Shown: positions 38,654 through 47,803 of the stretch, one piece after another
Position numbering within the stretch: the stretch's first letter is position 1
How the letters are laid out: each line of letters starts with the position of its first letter
From: Sodalis praecaptivus
Lineage (GTDB): Bacteria; Pseudomonadota; Gammaproteobacteria; Enterobacterales; Enterobacteriaceae
Length of the DNA stretch: 64,000 bases
NCBI RefSeq assembly: GCF_000517425.1
Contig: NZ_CP006569.1
Location: forward strand, 2,046,001 to 2,110,000
Direction: 5' to 3'
Program-made: the position numbers and the translations under genes
The notes under the pieces: model-generated
What the model was told of the DNA's origin: nothing
The model's input: the letters and a program-made list of their open reading frames with translations, nothing else
Database searches by the model: none

Positions 38654-39666
38654 GCACCCTGGCCGACAAGAAGAAAGTCATCCTCGACGTCGACAATTTA
38701 AAGGTCTATTTCGACGTCAAAGGGGATAAACAGTGGTTCTGGCAGCCCGCCAAAAGCCTGAAAGCGGTGGATGGCGTATCCCTGCGGCTGTACGAGGGCG
38801 AAACCCTTGGCGTGGTCGGCGAGTCCGGCTGCGGCAAATCGACCTTTGCCCGGGCGCTGATTGGTCTGGTCAAGGCCACCAGCGGGCGCATCGCCTGGCT
38901 GGGGAAAGAGTTGCAGGATATGAATACGGCGCAGTGGCGCGCCACGCGCAGCGATATTCAGATGATTTTCCAGGATCCGCTGGCCTCGTTAAACCCCCGT
39001 ATGACCATTGGCGACATTATCGCGGAACCGCTGCAAACCTATTTCCCGAAAATGCCGCGCCGGGAAGTGAAGGAAAAAGTGCGCAACATGATGATGAAGG
39101 TCGGGCTGCTGCCCAACCTTATCAACCGCTATCCCCACGAGTTTTCCGGTGGGCAATGCCAGCGCATTGGTATCGCCCGCGCGCTCATCCTCGAGCCCAA
39201 GCTGGTGATTTGCGATGAACCCGTCTCGGCGCTGGATGTGTCGATTCAGGCACAGGTGGTGAATTTGCTACAGCAGCTGCAGCGGGAAATGGGGCTGTCG
39301 TTAATCTTCATCGCCCACGACCTGGCGGTGGTCAAGCATATCTCCGATCGGGTTCTGGTGATGTATCTCGGCCACGCGGTGGAGCTCGGTACCTATGATC
39401 AGGTGTACCACAATCCACAGCATCCCTATACGCGCGCTTTAATGTCGGCGGTGCCGATTCCGGATCCGGATAAAGAGCGTAATAAGGAAATTCAGCTGTT
39501 GGAGGGGGATTTGCCGTCGCCGATTAACCCGCCGTCGGGGTGTGTGTTCCGTACTCGCTGCCCGATGGCCGACGAGACGTGCGCCGTGACGCGGCCTATC
39601 CTACAGGGTAGTTTCCGCCACGCCTGCTCCTGCATCAAGGTGGATGTTGCCCAACTGGCGCAATAG
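38650..39666 (+). CDS. oppF: Oligopeptide transporter ATPase OppF
   Basis: Partner ATPase of OppD, 338 residues (E. coli 334). Walker A GESGCGKST, signature FSGGQCQRI, Walker B LVICDEPVSALD and switch His in FIAHDLAVV are present. The C-terminus carries the OppF segment CVFRTRCPMADETC. Starts within the ATGA overlap with oppD, so translation is coupled, and is followed by the operon terminator. Confidence 0.98.
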   Translation: MSTLADKKKVILDVDNLKVYFDVKGDKQWFWQPAKSLKAVDGVSLRLYEGETLGVVGESGCGKSTFARALIGLVKATSGRIAWLGKELQDMNTAQWRATRSDIQMIFQDPLASLNPRMTIGDIIAEPLQTYFPKMPRREVKEKVRNMMMKVGLLPNLINRYPHEFSGGQCQRIGIARALILEPKLVICDEPVSALDVSIQAQVVNLLQQLQREMGLSLIFIAHDLAVVKHISDRVLVMYLGHAVELGTYDQVYHNPQHPYTRALMSAVPIPDPDKERNKEIQLLEGDLPSPINPPSGCVFRTRCPMADETCAVTRPILQGSFRHACSCIKVDVAQLAQ

Positions 39667-39669
39667 CGC

Positions 39670-39698
39670 CCGACCCGCCCGGCGGCGGGTCGGCTTTC
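39670..39698 (+). terminator. opp operon terminator
   Basis: CCGACCCGCC, loop CGGC, GGCGGGTCGG, then CTTT: a perfect ten-base stem four bases past the oppF stop. Confidence 0.88.
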
Positions 39699-39794
39699 GC
39701 CGCGGCCGGGCGTCAGTTGACCGCCCGCGCCGTACCGGCTTTTCTCAAGGGGTGGCGCAAGCCCGGCGGATGCCTACCGCGGACGCGATGCGAC

Positions 39795-40124
39795 TCACTC
39801 CTTCCACAAGATGTGGCAGACTTTCTCGGTGCGGTCGCGGCAAATCAGGATACGTGCAAACACGTCGTTGACCGCCATCCCGTCCTGTTCCGCCAGCCCT
39901 ATCACCACTTCGGCGAACAGATCGGGGTTGAGATCGAAATCCACCTGCTCATGCCACGCCTCTGAGGGGTCAAACAACTCTGCCGCCCCCCGCTGTTCAA
40001 ATTGCAGATTGAACAACAGGATGTCCGCCGGATCGAGATTATCCTGCGCCAGTTCGAGAAAAATATCGTAGGCCGCTTCGAGCGTTTCGTCATCCGTCAG
40101 ACGATTGTCCAGATCCATCATCAC
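39795..40124 (-). CDS. yciU: YciU, DUF440 putative double-stranded DNA mimic
   Basis: Strongly acidic 109-residue protein, same length as in E. coli. The family (HI1450 type) is proposed to mimic DNA and bind HU-like proteins; this is not proven for YciU. Key segment: [20 protein letters not shown]. Acid-rich throughout. 48 bp downstream of clsA on the same strand, so it may be co-transcribed; convergent to oppF. Confidence 0.96.
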   Translation of the reverse strand: MMMDLDNRLTDDETLEAAYDIFLELAQDNLDPADILLFNLQFEQRGAAELFDPSEAWHEQVDFDLNPDLFAEVVIGLAEQDGMAVNDVFARILICRDRTEKVCHILWKE

Positions 40125-40172
40125 TGTCCCGTTAACTGAATTGGCGCTATTACAGCATGCCGTCTGGCAAAA

Positions 40173-41633
40173 TTACAGCAATGGACTGAAAAAGTAGAAC
40201 AGCCGCTCGACGATACGCTGCCAGTAGGGACGCTTCGACCAAACTCTGGCCTCGATAAGCCGCGACCGGGCTAAATAATCCTCCTGCACCCGCGCCAGAT
40301 CGCTGCCGAAATCGTCATCGTCAATGACCAGCGTTATCTCAAAATTCAGCCACAGACTGCGCATATCCAGATTTACCGTGCCCACCAGACTTAATTGGCC
40401 ATCCACCAACACGCTTTTGGTATGCAGTAGGCCGCCCTCGAACTGATGGATCAACACGCCGGCTTCCAGCAGCTCGGCGAAGAAGGCCCGGCTGGCCCAG
40501 CCCACCAGCATTGAATCGTTATGGCGCGGAACGATGATATGGACTTCTACGCCGCGCTGCGCCGCGGTACAGATGGCGTGCAGCAAATCATCGCTCGGCA
40601 CCAGATAGGGCGTGGTCATCACCAGTTGCTCGCGCGCCGCGTAGATAGAGGTGAGCAAGGCCTGATGAATGACGCCCTCGGGAAACCCCGGCCCCGAGGC
40701 GATGACTTGTATGGTATGCCCCGTCGCCTGTTCAAACGGCATGATATTAACGTCGGGGGGCGGCGGCAAAATGCGCTCGCCGGTTTCTATTTCCCAATCG
40801 CAGGAGAAGATGATGCCCATGGCGGTGGCCACCGGTCCTTCCATACGCGCCATGATATCGATCCACTGACCAACGCCGGCGTCCTGTTTGAAGAAGCGCG
40901 GATCCACCATGTTCATGCTGCCGGTGTAGGCGATGTAATTATCAATGAGCACCATTTTGCGATGCTGGCGTAAATCCATACGGCGCAGAAATACGCGCAG
41001 GATACTGACGTGCAGCGCTTCCACTACATTCACCCCGGCGTCGCGCAGCAGCGCGGGGTAGGGACTGCGGAAAAACGCCACGCTGCCGGCCGAATCGAGC
41101 ATGAGCCGGCAGCGTACGCCGCGCCGCGCCGCGGCCATTAACGCTTCCGCCACCTGGTCCACCAGGCCGCCGGCCTGCCAGATATAGAACACCATCTCAA
41201 TATTGTTTTGCGCTAGACCGATATCGCGAATCAGCGCCCGCAGCGCATCATCGGTACTGGTCAGCAGCTGCATTTGATTCCCTTTCAGGCCGCCCATGCC
41301 CTGTCGGTGCTCGCAGAGCTGAAACAAAGAGCGAGCTACTTCGCTGTTTTCACTGGCAAAAATGCGACGACACCCTTTCAGATCTTCAATCCATTGGGCG
41401 GTGGAGGGCCAGAGCGCTTTACTACGCTCGGCGCGGCGTTTACCCAGGTTGAGCTCGCCGAATAACAGATAAGTAATAATCCCCACCAGCGGCAGAATAT
41501 AGATGACCAGCAGCCAGGCCATGGCGGAAGGCACCGCGCGACGTTTCATCATTACCCGCAGGGTGACGCCTGCGATCAACAACCAATAGCCGAAGAGCAA
41601 TAGCCAGTTGATTACGGTATAAAGCGTTGTCAT
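40173..41633 (-). CDS. clsA: Cardiolipin synthase A
   Basis: Inner-membrane phospholipase-D-type enzyme that joins two phosphatidylglycerols into cardiolipin and glycerol. 486 residues, as in E. coli. Two N-terminal membrane helices (about 5-58) precede two HKD motifs: [18 protein letters not shown] and [18 protein letters not shown], each HxKx4D. Divergent from yciY. Confidence 0.98.
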   Translation of the reverse strand: MTTLYTVINWLLLFGYWLLIAGVTLRVMMKRRAVPSAMAWLLVIYILPLVGIITYLLFGELNLGKRRAERSKALWPSTAQWIEDLKGCRRIFASENSEVARSLFQLCEHRQGMGGLKGNQMQLLTSTDDALRALIRDIGLAQNNIEMVFYIWQAGGLVDQVAEALMAAARRGVRCRLMLDSAGSVAFFRSPYPALLRDAGVNVVEALHVSILRVFLRRMDLRQHRKMVLIDNYIAYTGSMNMVDPRFFKQDAGVGQWIDIMARMEGPVATAMGIIFSCDWEIETGERILPPPPDVNIMPFEQATGHTIQVIASGPGFPEGVIHQALLTSIYAAREQLVMTTPYLVPSDDLLHAICTAAQRGVEVHIIVPRHNDSMLVGWASRAFFAELLEAGVLIHQFEGGLLHTKSVLVDGQLSLVGTVNLDMRSLWLNFEITLVIDDDDFGSDLARVQEDYLARSRLIEARVWSKRPYWQRIVERLFYFFSPLL

Positions 41634-41740
41634 AGGGGCGAAAAATCCTGTTCGCGGAGCGTTAGCCTGAGTTTACGCATAAGGGGCGCAAAGAGGAAAT
41701 TGTTTTACTGGACGCGTGATGCCCGCAAGCCGCGCGCGGC

Positions 41741-41768
41741 TTGGCATGGCGGGAAAAGTGGCTATAAT
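41741..41768 (+). promoter_or_regulatory. yciY promoter
   Basis: TTGGCA (41741-41746), 16-bp spacer, perfect TATAAT (41763-41768), ending 38 bp before the yciY ATG. Confidence 0.75.
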
Positions 41769-41806
41769 GGCGTCCGTTGGTTCAAGCCCGTCCAAAGGTC
41801 ATAGTG

Positions 41807-41986
41807 ATGAAACGAAGCCGTAACGAAGTCAGCCGCTGGCGCATGCAGCGTCAGGTCCAGCGCCGGCGTAGCCAGTGGGTTGAAGCGCAATCCCGCACCT
41901 ACCGCCGCCTAACGCGCTTGAGCCATCTCCAGCTCAAACAGCAGCGGCGCTCATTGTTGTTTGCCCTTGCCTATACGCTGAATTGA
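41807..41986 (+). CDS. yciY: YciY, small basic protein
   Basis: Very basic 59-residue protein (E. coli 57), function unknown. The N-terminus MKRSRNEVSRWRMQRQ matches the family closely; nearly a third of the residues are Arg, Lys or Gln, which suggests nucleic-acid binding. Start chosen at 41807, with AAAGGTC upstream; the frame runs ten codons further upstream. Confidence 0.9.
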   Translation: MKRSRNEVSRWRMQRQVQRRRSQWVEAQSRTYRRLTRLSHLQLKQQRRSLLFALAYTLN

Positions 41987-42080
41987 GTCATCGCGGCGCT
42001 GACCGGTCAATACAGACGCTTGATTATTGACGGCTCACGGCCGGCCTGGCGTTACGCTGGCGGGCGGCTTACGGGCAGTA

Positions 42081-42102
42081 AAAAACCGGCTTCATGCCGG
42101 TT
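42081..42102 (-). terminator. Terminator of the yjbE-like gene
   Basis: On the minus strand AACCGGC, loop ATGAA, GCCGGTT, then a T-run. About 50 bp past the stop. Confidence 0.88.
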
Positions 42103-42154
42103 GAGGTGTGACAAACGAATGCCCGTTTTCCTCCCTGAGGCGATGTCCGCAGCG

Positions 42155-42388
42155 TTACTGCGTGGCGGTCGTGGTTGAGGTCGACGTAGACGAACCGGTA
42201 TTTTCCGGGTCGCTGGCCGATGCCACCGCGGCGACGGAGCTGGACACAAAGCTGGCGTCACTGCTGCTGGCACTACCGGAAGCGCTCTGCGATGCCGCTG
42301 TGGTCGTGCCGGCCGCGCCGGCCGCATAAACGGTCGAGCTGCCGATTGCAGACAGCGCCAAGGCCGCCATCAGTATCTTCTTCAACAT
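42155..42388 (-). CDS. Small secreted YjbE-like protein
   Basis: 77 residues: signal peptide (KKILMAALALSAIGSSTVYA) and a mature part of nearly only Ala, Ser, Thr, Gly and Val, ending GSSTSTSTTTATQ. Size, composition and tail resemble E. coli YjbE, first product of the yjbEFGH exopolysaccharide operon under Rcs control. A near-perfect AGGAGG site precedes the ATG, an RcsAB-like box lies 168 bp upstream and a terminator follows. There is no yjbF, yjbG or yjbH beside it, so it stands alone. Family assignment rests on composition and ends, hence moderate. Confidence 0.8.
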   Translation of the reverse strand: MLKKILMAALALSAIGSSTVYAAGAAGTTTAASQSASGSASSSDASFVSSSVAAVASASDPENTGSSTSTSTTTATQ

Positions 42389-42976
42389 AATTACCTCCTA
42401 CTGTTAAGTGTTTAACGGGGGAGTACAGCTTTTCTACGGTATGCGATAAAGTGACCAGGTACAAACCGGATATGGCCGGAGGGGGGGACATTCGGAACTA
42501 TCTTGGAAAATGAGGTCAGATAACGTACTGAAACGCGGCAATTTATAAAGTTGACTGCGAATATTCTTAAATATGAATTTACCGAATCTGGCTCACGGAA
42601 ACAGCGGTAATATTATCCTTAGGTGTATTTTTGATGACCGCCACGTCATGCCCTTTAGGCGCAGCCTGTAACAGACAGCGTATCTGCTGTATTTATTCTC
42701 TTTGCACTCCACACGTTCTCTTTGCGCTCCACACGCCGTAAACGCCGTGTCCTTTCTTCTCTGCTGTTAATGCTTGGTGCCGCGTTCATCTCGTCACGCC
42801 ATGGCGCCGCTGCTAGGGGTTCACTTTAGCGCGGTTATGCCGGGCGTGGAGTACCGGCCGCCGGGCTGAACGCCTGACTCCCCCCGCGATCTGGCGGGTA
42901 AATCCGTTGTGCTATCCTTTATTACGGTGCTAATCAATTGGCGTTGACTTGAAATGATGACCGAGAGGAGAATGAA
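42389..42976. promoter_or_regulatory. Control region between the yjbE-like gene and kbp
   Basis: 588 bp between divergent genes with no gene of its own. It contains an RcsAB-type box (42556-42569) and a short imperfect direct repeat reading TTCTCTTTGCACTCCACACG and TTCTCTTTGCGCTCCACACG at about 42697-42735. E. coli has kch between yciY and yciI; no potassium-channel sequence was recognised. Confidence 0.65.
42556..42569 (-). promoter_or_regulatory. RcsAB box upstream of the yjbE-like gene
   Basis: The minus strand reads TAAGAATATTCGCA, matching 12 of 14 positions of the enterobacterial RcsAB box TAAGAATATTCCTA, oriented towards the yjbE-like gene. Confidence 0.65.
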
Positions 42977-43453
42977 ATGGGTTTATTGAATTTCGTTAAA
43001 GACGCGGGTGAAAAGGTGTGGGACGCGGTCGCCGGCAATCATACGGAAAAGAGCGCCAAGCTCAAAGAACACATCCAGAAATTGGGTCTGCCCGGCGCAG
43101 ATAACGTCAATATTGATGTCGCGGATGATAAAGCGACGGTGACCGGCGAAAATATCAGCCAGGAATTGAAGGAAAAAATTTTGGTGGCGATTGGTAATGT
43201 CGCCGGTATCAGCGGCGTTGACGACAAAATCACCTCTGCCACCGCGGCCAATACCGCTGAGTCGCCCGCTATCGCGGATGCTAAACCAGCCAGTCGATTT
43301 TATACGGTCGTCGCCGGCGATACCTTAAGTAAAATTGCGAAGTCGCAGTATGGCAACGCCAATGATTATATGAAAATCTTCACCGCCAACAAACCGATGC
43401 TCAGCGATCCAGACAAGATCTATCCAGGACAGACCTTAATCATTCCGCAATAA
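42977..43453 (+). CDS. kbp: Potassium-binding protein Kbp (YgaU)
   Basis: Cytoplasmic K+-binding protein with a BON domain (about 24-90) followed by a LysM domain (about 107-157). 158 residues (E. coli 149), with an extra Ala-rich linker between the domains. Starts [18 protein letters not shown] and ends [12 protein letters not shown], matching E. coli YgaU. GAGAGGAG precedes the ATG. In E. coli the gene is far from yciI and tonB, so its place here is a layout difference. Confidence 0.95.
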   Translation: MGLLNFVKDAGEKVWDAVAGNHTEKSAKLKEHIQKLGLPGADNVNIDVADDKATVTGENISQELKEKILVAIGNVAGISGVDDKITSATAANTAESPAIADAKPASRFYTVVAGDTLSKIAKSQYGNANDYMKIFTANKPMLSDPDKIYPGQTLIIPQ

Positions 43454-43734
43454 CATGACCGCGGGCAACGTTGGCGATGATAGGGGACTCAGAAAGCGAT
43501 CGCGGTCGGGAACGCAACGGGCGAGAAAGCGCCATCGCTCGAATCCGGCCCGCGACGGCCGACTCACGTTTGACGCCGCGATGTGAGATGGTGTCCATTA
43601 TGGCTGTCGGCTGAAGGCACGTGCAGTCTGCCGGGCAACCTCCTGTGCCTCCGTTGGCTGCGTTGCCCGCTTCGCCAATGCGGTTAAACGCTTTGCCGGC
43701 CGTGCCCGCGGGGCACGCCATCGCCACGCTAACC

Positions 43735-44031
43735 TCAGAAAACCTTTTTGTAGGGCTTCACGTGCACCTTGGCATACACGCCGGCGGCAACATAGGGATC
43801 GGCCTCCGCCCAGGCTTGGGCTGCTTCAAGGGAATCAAATTCGGCGATGACCGTTGAGCCGCTAAAACCCGCCGCTCCGGGATCGTTGCTGTCTATGGCC
43901 GGGGTGGGGCCGGCGGTGAGCAGGCGACCCTGATCCCGCAGCAGCTGAAGACGCGCTAAATGAGTAGGGCGAACGGACAGGCGCTTTTCTAACGAATCGG
44001 CCACGTCTTCGGCATAGATAACATAGAGCAC
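43735..44031 (-). CDS. yciI: YciI family protein
   Basis: Dimeric ferredoxin-like fold of the YCII family, 98 residues exactly as in E. coli, function unknown. The conserved His and Asp lie in [11 protein letters not shown] and PAIDSNDPG. Start chosen as the GTG at 44031, giving the family N-terminus [18 protein letters not shown] with GGGAG upstream; the frame is open 22 codons further. Divergent from tonB, as in E. coli. Confidence 0.95.
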   Translation of the reverse strand: MLYVIYAEDVADSLEKRLSVRPTHLARLQLLRDQGRLLTAGPTPAIDSNDPGAAGFSGSTVIAEFDSLEAAQAWAEADPYVAAGVYAKVHVKPYKKVF

Positions 44032-44260
44032 GGTAAGACTCCCAACCTGGAATGAGGAAAAGTAATTCACGTTATGATATTGCACCCTGCAGCGCAACGA
44101 AAAGTTTGGCCGTCTGATTAAACCGTGAATTCTGCACCGTAGACGGTTAAAGGCGTAGAGTGAAGGTCCAAAACTCTGCGCGCAGGGCGCGAAAAGTCCG
44201 AAGCGCTAGCGCTCAGGCAGATAAAAACGCTAAACGATAAAGAGATCGCTGACAGTTATT

Positions 44261-44279
44261 GAATATGATTGCTATTTGC
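44261..44279. promoter_or_regulatory. Fur-type operator upstream of tonB
   Basis: GAATATGATTGCTATTTGC, 37 bp before the tonB ATG, has the spaced ATnAT triplets of a Fur box and appears to match the E. coli tonB promoter area as remembered. The match is imperfect to the 19-bp consensus. Confidence 0.5.
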
Positions 44280-44315
44280 ATTTAAACTTTGCCCTCAACC
44301 ACGACTTCCAATGAT

Positions 44316-45065
44316 ATGGCGTTAACTATTTTGAATCAGACTCGTCGCTTTTCCTGGCCGTTTATTGCGTCTGCCGGATTACACGCCTCTTTGGTCGCAG
44401 CATTACTTTATGCCACGGTCCCGCCGATGAGTTTACCTTCCGCCGTCGAGCAGCCCATGACCGTTATGCTGGTGGCGCCCGAACCGCAGCAGGCGCCGCC
44501 GGTTGAGCAACCGCCCGATCCGCAACCTGTGGCGCCGGAGCCGGAAGTAGCGCCGCAGCCCGTGCCTGAGCCGGAACCCGAACCGGTACCCGAGCCTCCG
44601 GCGCCGGTACAGGTGCCCAAACCCGTGCCGAAGCCCAAGCCAAAACCCAAACCCGAGCGGCACCGGGAGATCAAGCCGCGGACGCCAAAACCCGAGACGC
44701 GCCCGGCGTCGCCCGCCCCCAGCGCGCCGCCGGTTCGCCCGGCTACCGCGCCGGTTACCAGCGCGCCGGCGAGCAGCAGCGTGAAAAGCGCTAGCAGCGC
44801 GCCGCGGGCGACGTTTCGCAGCAACCCTATTTATCCTCCGCGGGCCAGAGCGTTAGGGATTGAGGGCCGTATTAGCGTGATGTATGACGTTAATGCCGAG
44901 GGGCGGGTGGAAAATATACGTATCGTTTCGGCCCAGCCGCGCAATATGTTCGAGCGCGATGTTCGTTTAGCGATGCGCCGCTGGACCTATGAGACCGGCA
45001 AGCCCACCGCCAATATGACGGTCAAATTCCAATTTGATATTCAGGGCGTCAGCAGCGGCGACTAG
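44316..45065 (+). CDS. tonB: Energy transducer TonB
   Basis: Passes proton-motive energy from ExbB-ExbD to outer-membrane siderophore and cobalamin receptors. 249 residues (E. coli 239). The N-terminal anchor holds the essential His in FIASAGLHASLVAALLYATV. A long Pro-rich spacer of Pro-Glu then Pro-Lys repeats (about 55-115) spans the periplasm. The C-terminal domain has YPPRARALGIEGRISV and MRRWTYETGKP. Start chosen as the ATG at 44316; an in-frame TTG lies nine codons upstream. Confidence 0.96.
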   Translation: MALTILNQTRRFSWPFIASAGLHASLVAALLYATVPPMSLPSAVEQPMTVMLVAPEPQQAPPVEQPPDPQPVAPEPEVAPQPVPEPEPEPVPEPPAPVQVPKPVPKPKPKPKPERHREIKPRTPKPETRPASPAPSAPPVRPATAPVTSAPASSSVKSASSAPRATFRSNPIYPPRARALGIEGRISVMYDVNAEGRVENIRIVSAQPRNMFERDVRLAMRRWTYETGKPTANMTVKFQFDIQGVSSGD

Positions 45066-45074
45066 CGGGACGGG

Positions 45075-45095
45075 GCCGGCGCTAGGCCGGCTTTT
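45075..45095 (+). terminator. tonB terminator
   Basis: GCCGGC, loop GCTAG, GCCGGC, TTTT, ten bases past the tonB stop. Confidence 0.85.
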
Positions 45096-45257
45096 CGCAA
45101 TCATTGTCGGGGGCGGATGAACGGCCATAGTGCCGCCGGCGCACGGCGTGCAAGGTGCAAATGGACGTGCGGCCAACGGCGGGTGCCTGCGCGTCAAGAG
45201 AGGATGTCACGGCGGGTAAACAGGCCGGCACCGGCGCAGCCGCCGAACGAAAGAGGC

Positions 45258-45680
45258 TTACCGGGCGCCGTTGAGCTGGCGCTTGTCAGGCGGCAGCGGC
45301 TGGGGTTTGCCGCTGTTATCCACCGCGACGTAGGTAAATACCGCCTCGGTAGCCCGGTAGCGCTGGCCGATGGGCTCCGATGACACTTTCTTCACCCATA
45401 CCTCGATATTGATGGTCAACGAACTGGTCCCCGTTTTCAGACATTGGGCATAGCAACAGATGACATCGCCCACCGCCACCGGTTTCAAAAAAGTCATGCC
45501 GTCGACGCGCACCGTCACGACCCGGCCCTGCGCCAGCTCTTTCGCCAAAATAGCGCCGCCAATATCCATTTGCGACATCAGCCAGCCGCCAAAAATATCG
45601 CCGTTGGCATTGGTGTCCGCCGGCATGGCCAGCGTGCGCAGCACCATTTCGCCGCTGGGCGGCTTAATCACTTCGCTCAT
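45258..45680 (-). CDS. yciA: Acyl-CoA thioesterase YciA
   Basis: Hot-dog-fold thioesterase that hydrolyses a broad range of acyl-CoAs. 140 residues (E. coli 132). The active-site helix is TNANGDIFGGWLMSQMD, with the catalytic Asp in NGDIFGG; the GRVVTVRVDGMTFLKPV segment follows. Start chosen at 45680, five bases after GGGAG; two in-frame codons (GTG, ATG) precede it. It follows yciC-yciB on the same strand, and the three probably form an operon. Confidence 0.96.
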   Translation of the reverse strand: MSEVIKPPSGEMVLRTLAMPADTNANGDIFGGWLMSQMDIGGAILAKELAQGRVVTVRVDGMTFLKPVAVGDVICCYAQCLKTGTSSLTINIEVWVKKVSSEPIGQRYRATEAVFTYVAVDNSGKPQPLPPDKRQLNGAR

Positions 45681-45721
45681 CATCACTCCCGCTTAACATC
45701 ACCCGCGCCAAAGGCGCAGGA

Positions 45722-46273
45722 TTAATGGGTATTATTATTGCGTTCATCCTCCGCCATATGGCGGTAGATATAAATTCCGCTGAGCAGTGTAAACACCAGC
45801 GTCAGGCCGGTGAGGCCAAAAACCTTGAAATTTACCCAAACGCTCTGCGGCAGCCAGAACGCGATATAAATATTCGCCGCGCCGCAGGCCAGGAAGAACA
45901 CCGCCCAGGCGATATTCAAATTGTTCCAAACCCGCGCCGGGAGATGGATCTCTTTATCCAGCATACGTTGAATGAGGGGCTTGCCGAGGACGAATTGGCT
46001 TATCAGCAGTGCCGCGGCGAACAGCGTATAAATTACCGTCACCTTCCACTTGATAAATTCCGCGTTGTGATAGTAAAGCGTCAGCGAGCCGAATATCGCT
46101 ACCAGCACGAAGGTAATCAGGGCGACCTTTTCTACTTTGCGATAGCGCAGCCAGGTATAAACCAATACCAGCGCGGAGGCGACAATCAATGCGCCGGAGG
46201 CGTAGTAGATGTCGTACAGTTTGTAGACAATAAAAAACACCACCAAGGGCAGGAAATCAAGAAACTGCTTCAT
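45722..46273 (-). CDS. yciB: Inner-membrane septation protein YciB
   Basis: Membrane protein of the YciB/IspZ family, with about five helices, linked to envelope integrity and septation. 183 residues (E. coli 179). Starts [21 protein letters not shown] and contains [34 protein letters not shown] and the C-terminal [13 protein letters not shown]. Start chosen at 46273 by family match and the upstream GGTGGA. Confidence 0.96.
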   Translation of the reverse strand: MKQFLDFLPLVVFFIVYKLYDIYYASGALIVASALVLVYTWLRYRKVEKVALITFVLVAIFGSLTLYYHNAEFIKWKVTVIYTLFAAALLISQFVLGKPLIQRMLDKEIHLPARVWNNLNIAWAVFFLACGAANIYIAFWLPQSVWVNFKVFGLTGLTLVFTLLSGIYIYRHMAEDERNNNTH

Positions 46274-46309
46274 AACAAAGTCCACCGGTAAAGAGGGTAA
46301 ACGCCGCCA

Positions 46310-47062
46310 TCAGGCCTGCCGCAACAACATATACAGACGATAAAGATAGATTAGCAGCAGAGCGGAAATAAGATTGCTCAGACCATTTAATAATACCGCC
46401 GCCACCAGCGATGACACCAGCGTGAACTGGGTCGCCAGCAGAAGCACCGCCGCTTTAGCCAACAGCCAGAACAGCACCGCCGGCGCCAGCAGCCGAAGAT
46501 TGGCAAACGCCAGACTGGCGCTCAGGCGCATGGATTTAATGGCGCCCAGATTATCGCTGGTGGCAATGACCGGCGCCAGGCTAAAAGCGATGGCCAGCAG
46601 GATACCCGGTACGATAATCAGCAACAGGCCTAACTGCACCAGCAACGTCGTGAGAAAAATAAGCAGCAGCAGGCGCGGCAACAGCGGCGCCGACAGGCCG
46701 ATGGCGCGCAATACGCTGACCGGCTGGCGATTGGATACCAGGCGAATCATGGTCAGCAATCCTCCCGCCAGCAGGACGTTGCCGACCAGACCGGCCAGGG
46801 TACCGGCGGCGGAGGCTTTCAGCAACACGCGCTGCTGCTCGACCGACATCTGCTGTACCAATTGCTGCAGGCTCATGTCGGCAGTGTCGCCCATATGGGT
46901 ACCGTCGCTGAGCGTCATCAGCTGCTCGCTGCCCGGGGACAGCGCATGTCCCAGCACCACGCTTATCAGCGCCGTCAGCAGCGCCAATAGCACGATACTG
47001 GCAAACTGATTACGGAAAAAATTCAGCATGTCGCGGTACAGGGTACTTGCCATAATTGGCAT
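46310..47062 (-). CDS. yciC: YciC family inner-membrane protein
   Basis: Polytopic membrane protein of the UPF0259 family, about six helices, 250 residues (E. coli 247). In E. coli YciB and YciC interact and influence the lipid bilayer and osmotic tolerance. Conserved parts: RAIGLSAPLLPRLLLLIFLTTLLVQ and the end NLISALLLIYLYRLYMLLRQ. Start chosen at 47062, preceded by AAGGAGCCCCC. Probable first gene of yciC-yciB-yciA. Confidence 0.95.
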   Translation of the reverse strand: MPIMASTLYRDMLNFFRNQFASIVLLALLTALISVVLGHALSPGSEQLMTLSDGTHMGDTADMSLQQLVQQMSVEQQRVLLKASAAGTLAGLVGNVLLAGGLLTMIRLVSNRQPVSVLRAIGLSAPLLPRLLLLIFLTTLLVQLGLLLIIVPGILLAIAFSLAPVIATSDNLGAIKSMRLSASLAFANLRLLAPAVLFWLLAKAAVLLLATQFTLVSSLVAAVLLNGLSNLISALLLIYLYRLYMLLRQA

Positions 47063-47116
47063 GGGGGCTCCTTGGCAAAACAATCAATAAATAGGCTAGC
47101 CCGCTATTCTACCCTG

Positions 47117-47527
47117 TTAATCCACGGCTTGGCACCCTAATGCATCATCCCGGGGCGAGTGCGGCATGATTTTCTCCCACTGCGCCGCCGGTCGCGCCAA
47201 GGGCGGTAAGCCATAGTGCGCCCGGGCGCGATCGCACGCGGCGTTCGCCAGGCCCTCTTCGCCGCTCATGCGGAACTCGCGGCAGGGTGACGGGCGCGAG
47301 GCATAAATGGCGCAGCTCACGCTACAGCCGATTTGTCCCAGCAGCGCGCGGCAGCGCGGCGGGCGATCGTTGCTGCCCGCCATACAGCGTAGAAAAGGCG
47401 TGAGCGGTTCCGTTAACGCCGCAGGCACCTGGCCGGCGCCGTCATCCGCCTCGGCCCAATAAAAAGACACGCGAAAGCGCGCGCAGCAGGCGCCGCAGGA
47501 CATGCAGGGGTTGCCATCATCGTTCAT
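47117..47527 (-). CDS. YkgJ-family cysteine-cluster protein
   Basis: Small cytoplasmic protein of the YkgJ / UPF0153 family, predicted to bind zinc or an iron-sulphur cluster through Cys-rich motifs. Begun at 47527 it has 136 residues and opens [15 protein letters not shown] (Cys8, 11, 14, 15), continues [14 protein letters not shown], and has further Cys in [15 protein letters not shown] and [14 protein letters not shown]. The match to E. coli YkgJ is close, but its function is unknown. The frame extends 26 codons upstream. Divergent from ompW and close to its FNR boxes, so it may share anaerobic control. Confidence 0.88.
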   Translation of the reverse strand: MNDDGNPCMSCGACCARFRVSFYWAEADDGAGQVPAALTEPLTPFLRCMAGSNDRPPRCRALLGQIGCSVSCAIYASRPSPCREFRMSGEEGLANAACDRARAHYGLPPLARPAAQWEKIMPHSPRDDALGCQAVD

Positions 47528-47650
47528 GCTGTTATCCACCGAGGCCACAACGTCGAACCCGAACTGACACACTCGCAAACTACCCAGCCCGCCGCCTGAA
47601 AGCAACAGAAATGACTTATCACCGCTTTTTTTGCTGTTGTTGCCGTTCCG

Positions 47651-47664
47651 TTGATATGGATCAA
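47651..47664. promoter_or_regulatory. FNR box 1 (ompW upstream)
   Basis: TTGATATGGATCAA matches the FNR consensus TTGAT-N4-ATCAA at all ten positions. 140 bp before the ompW ATG and 124 bp before the ykgJ-like start. Confidence 0.85.
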
Positions 47665-47704
47665 CCCGTAAATAGTAGGGGAATTGATATAACGCTTGTT
47701 ATCG

Positions 47705-47718
47705 GTGATGCATATCAA
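47705..47718. promoter_or_regulatory. FNR box 2 (ompW upstream)
   Basis: GTGATGCATATCAA matches 9 of the 10 FNR positions, 86 bp before the ompW ATG, a better distance for activation than box 1. Centres of the two boxes are 54 bp apart. Confidence 0.65.
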
Positions 47719-47803
47719 TTCGCCTCTACGCCACCGAGGGTTCGGAAGGTGATAAGGATCAAATTTACCCCTAACGGTAAGCAAAATAGCAATGGAGCAG
47801 GGT

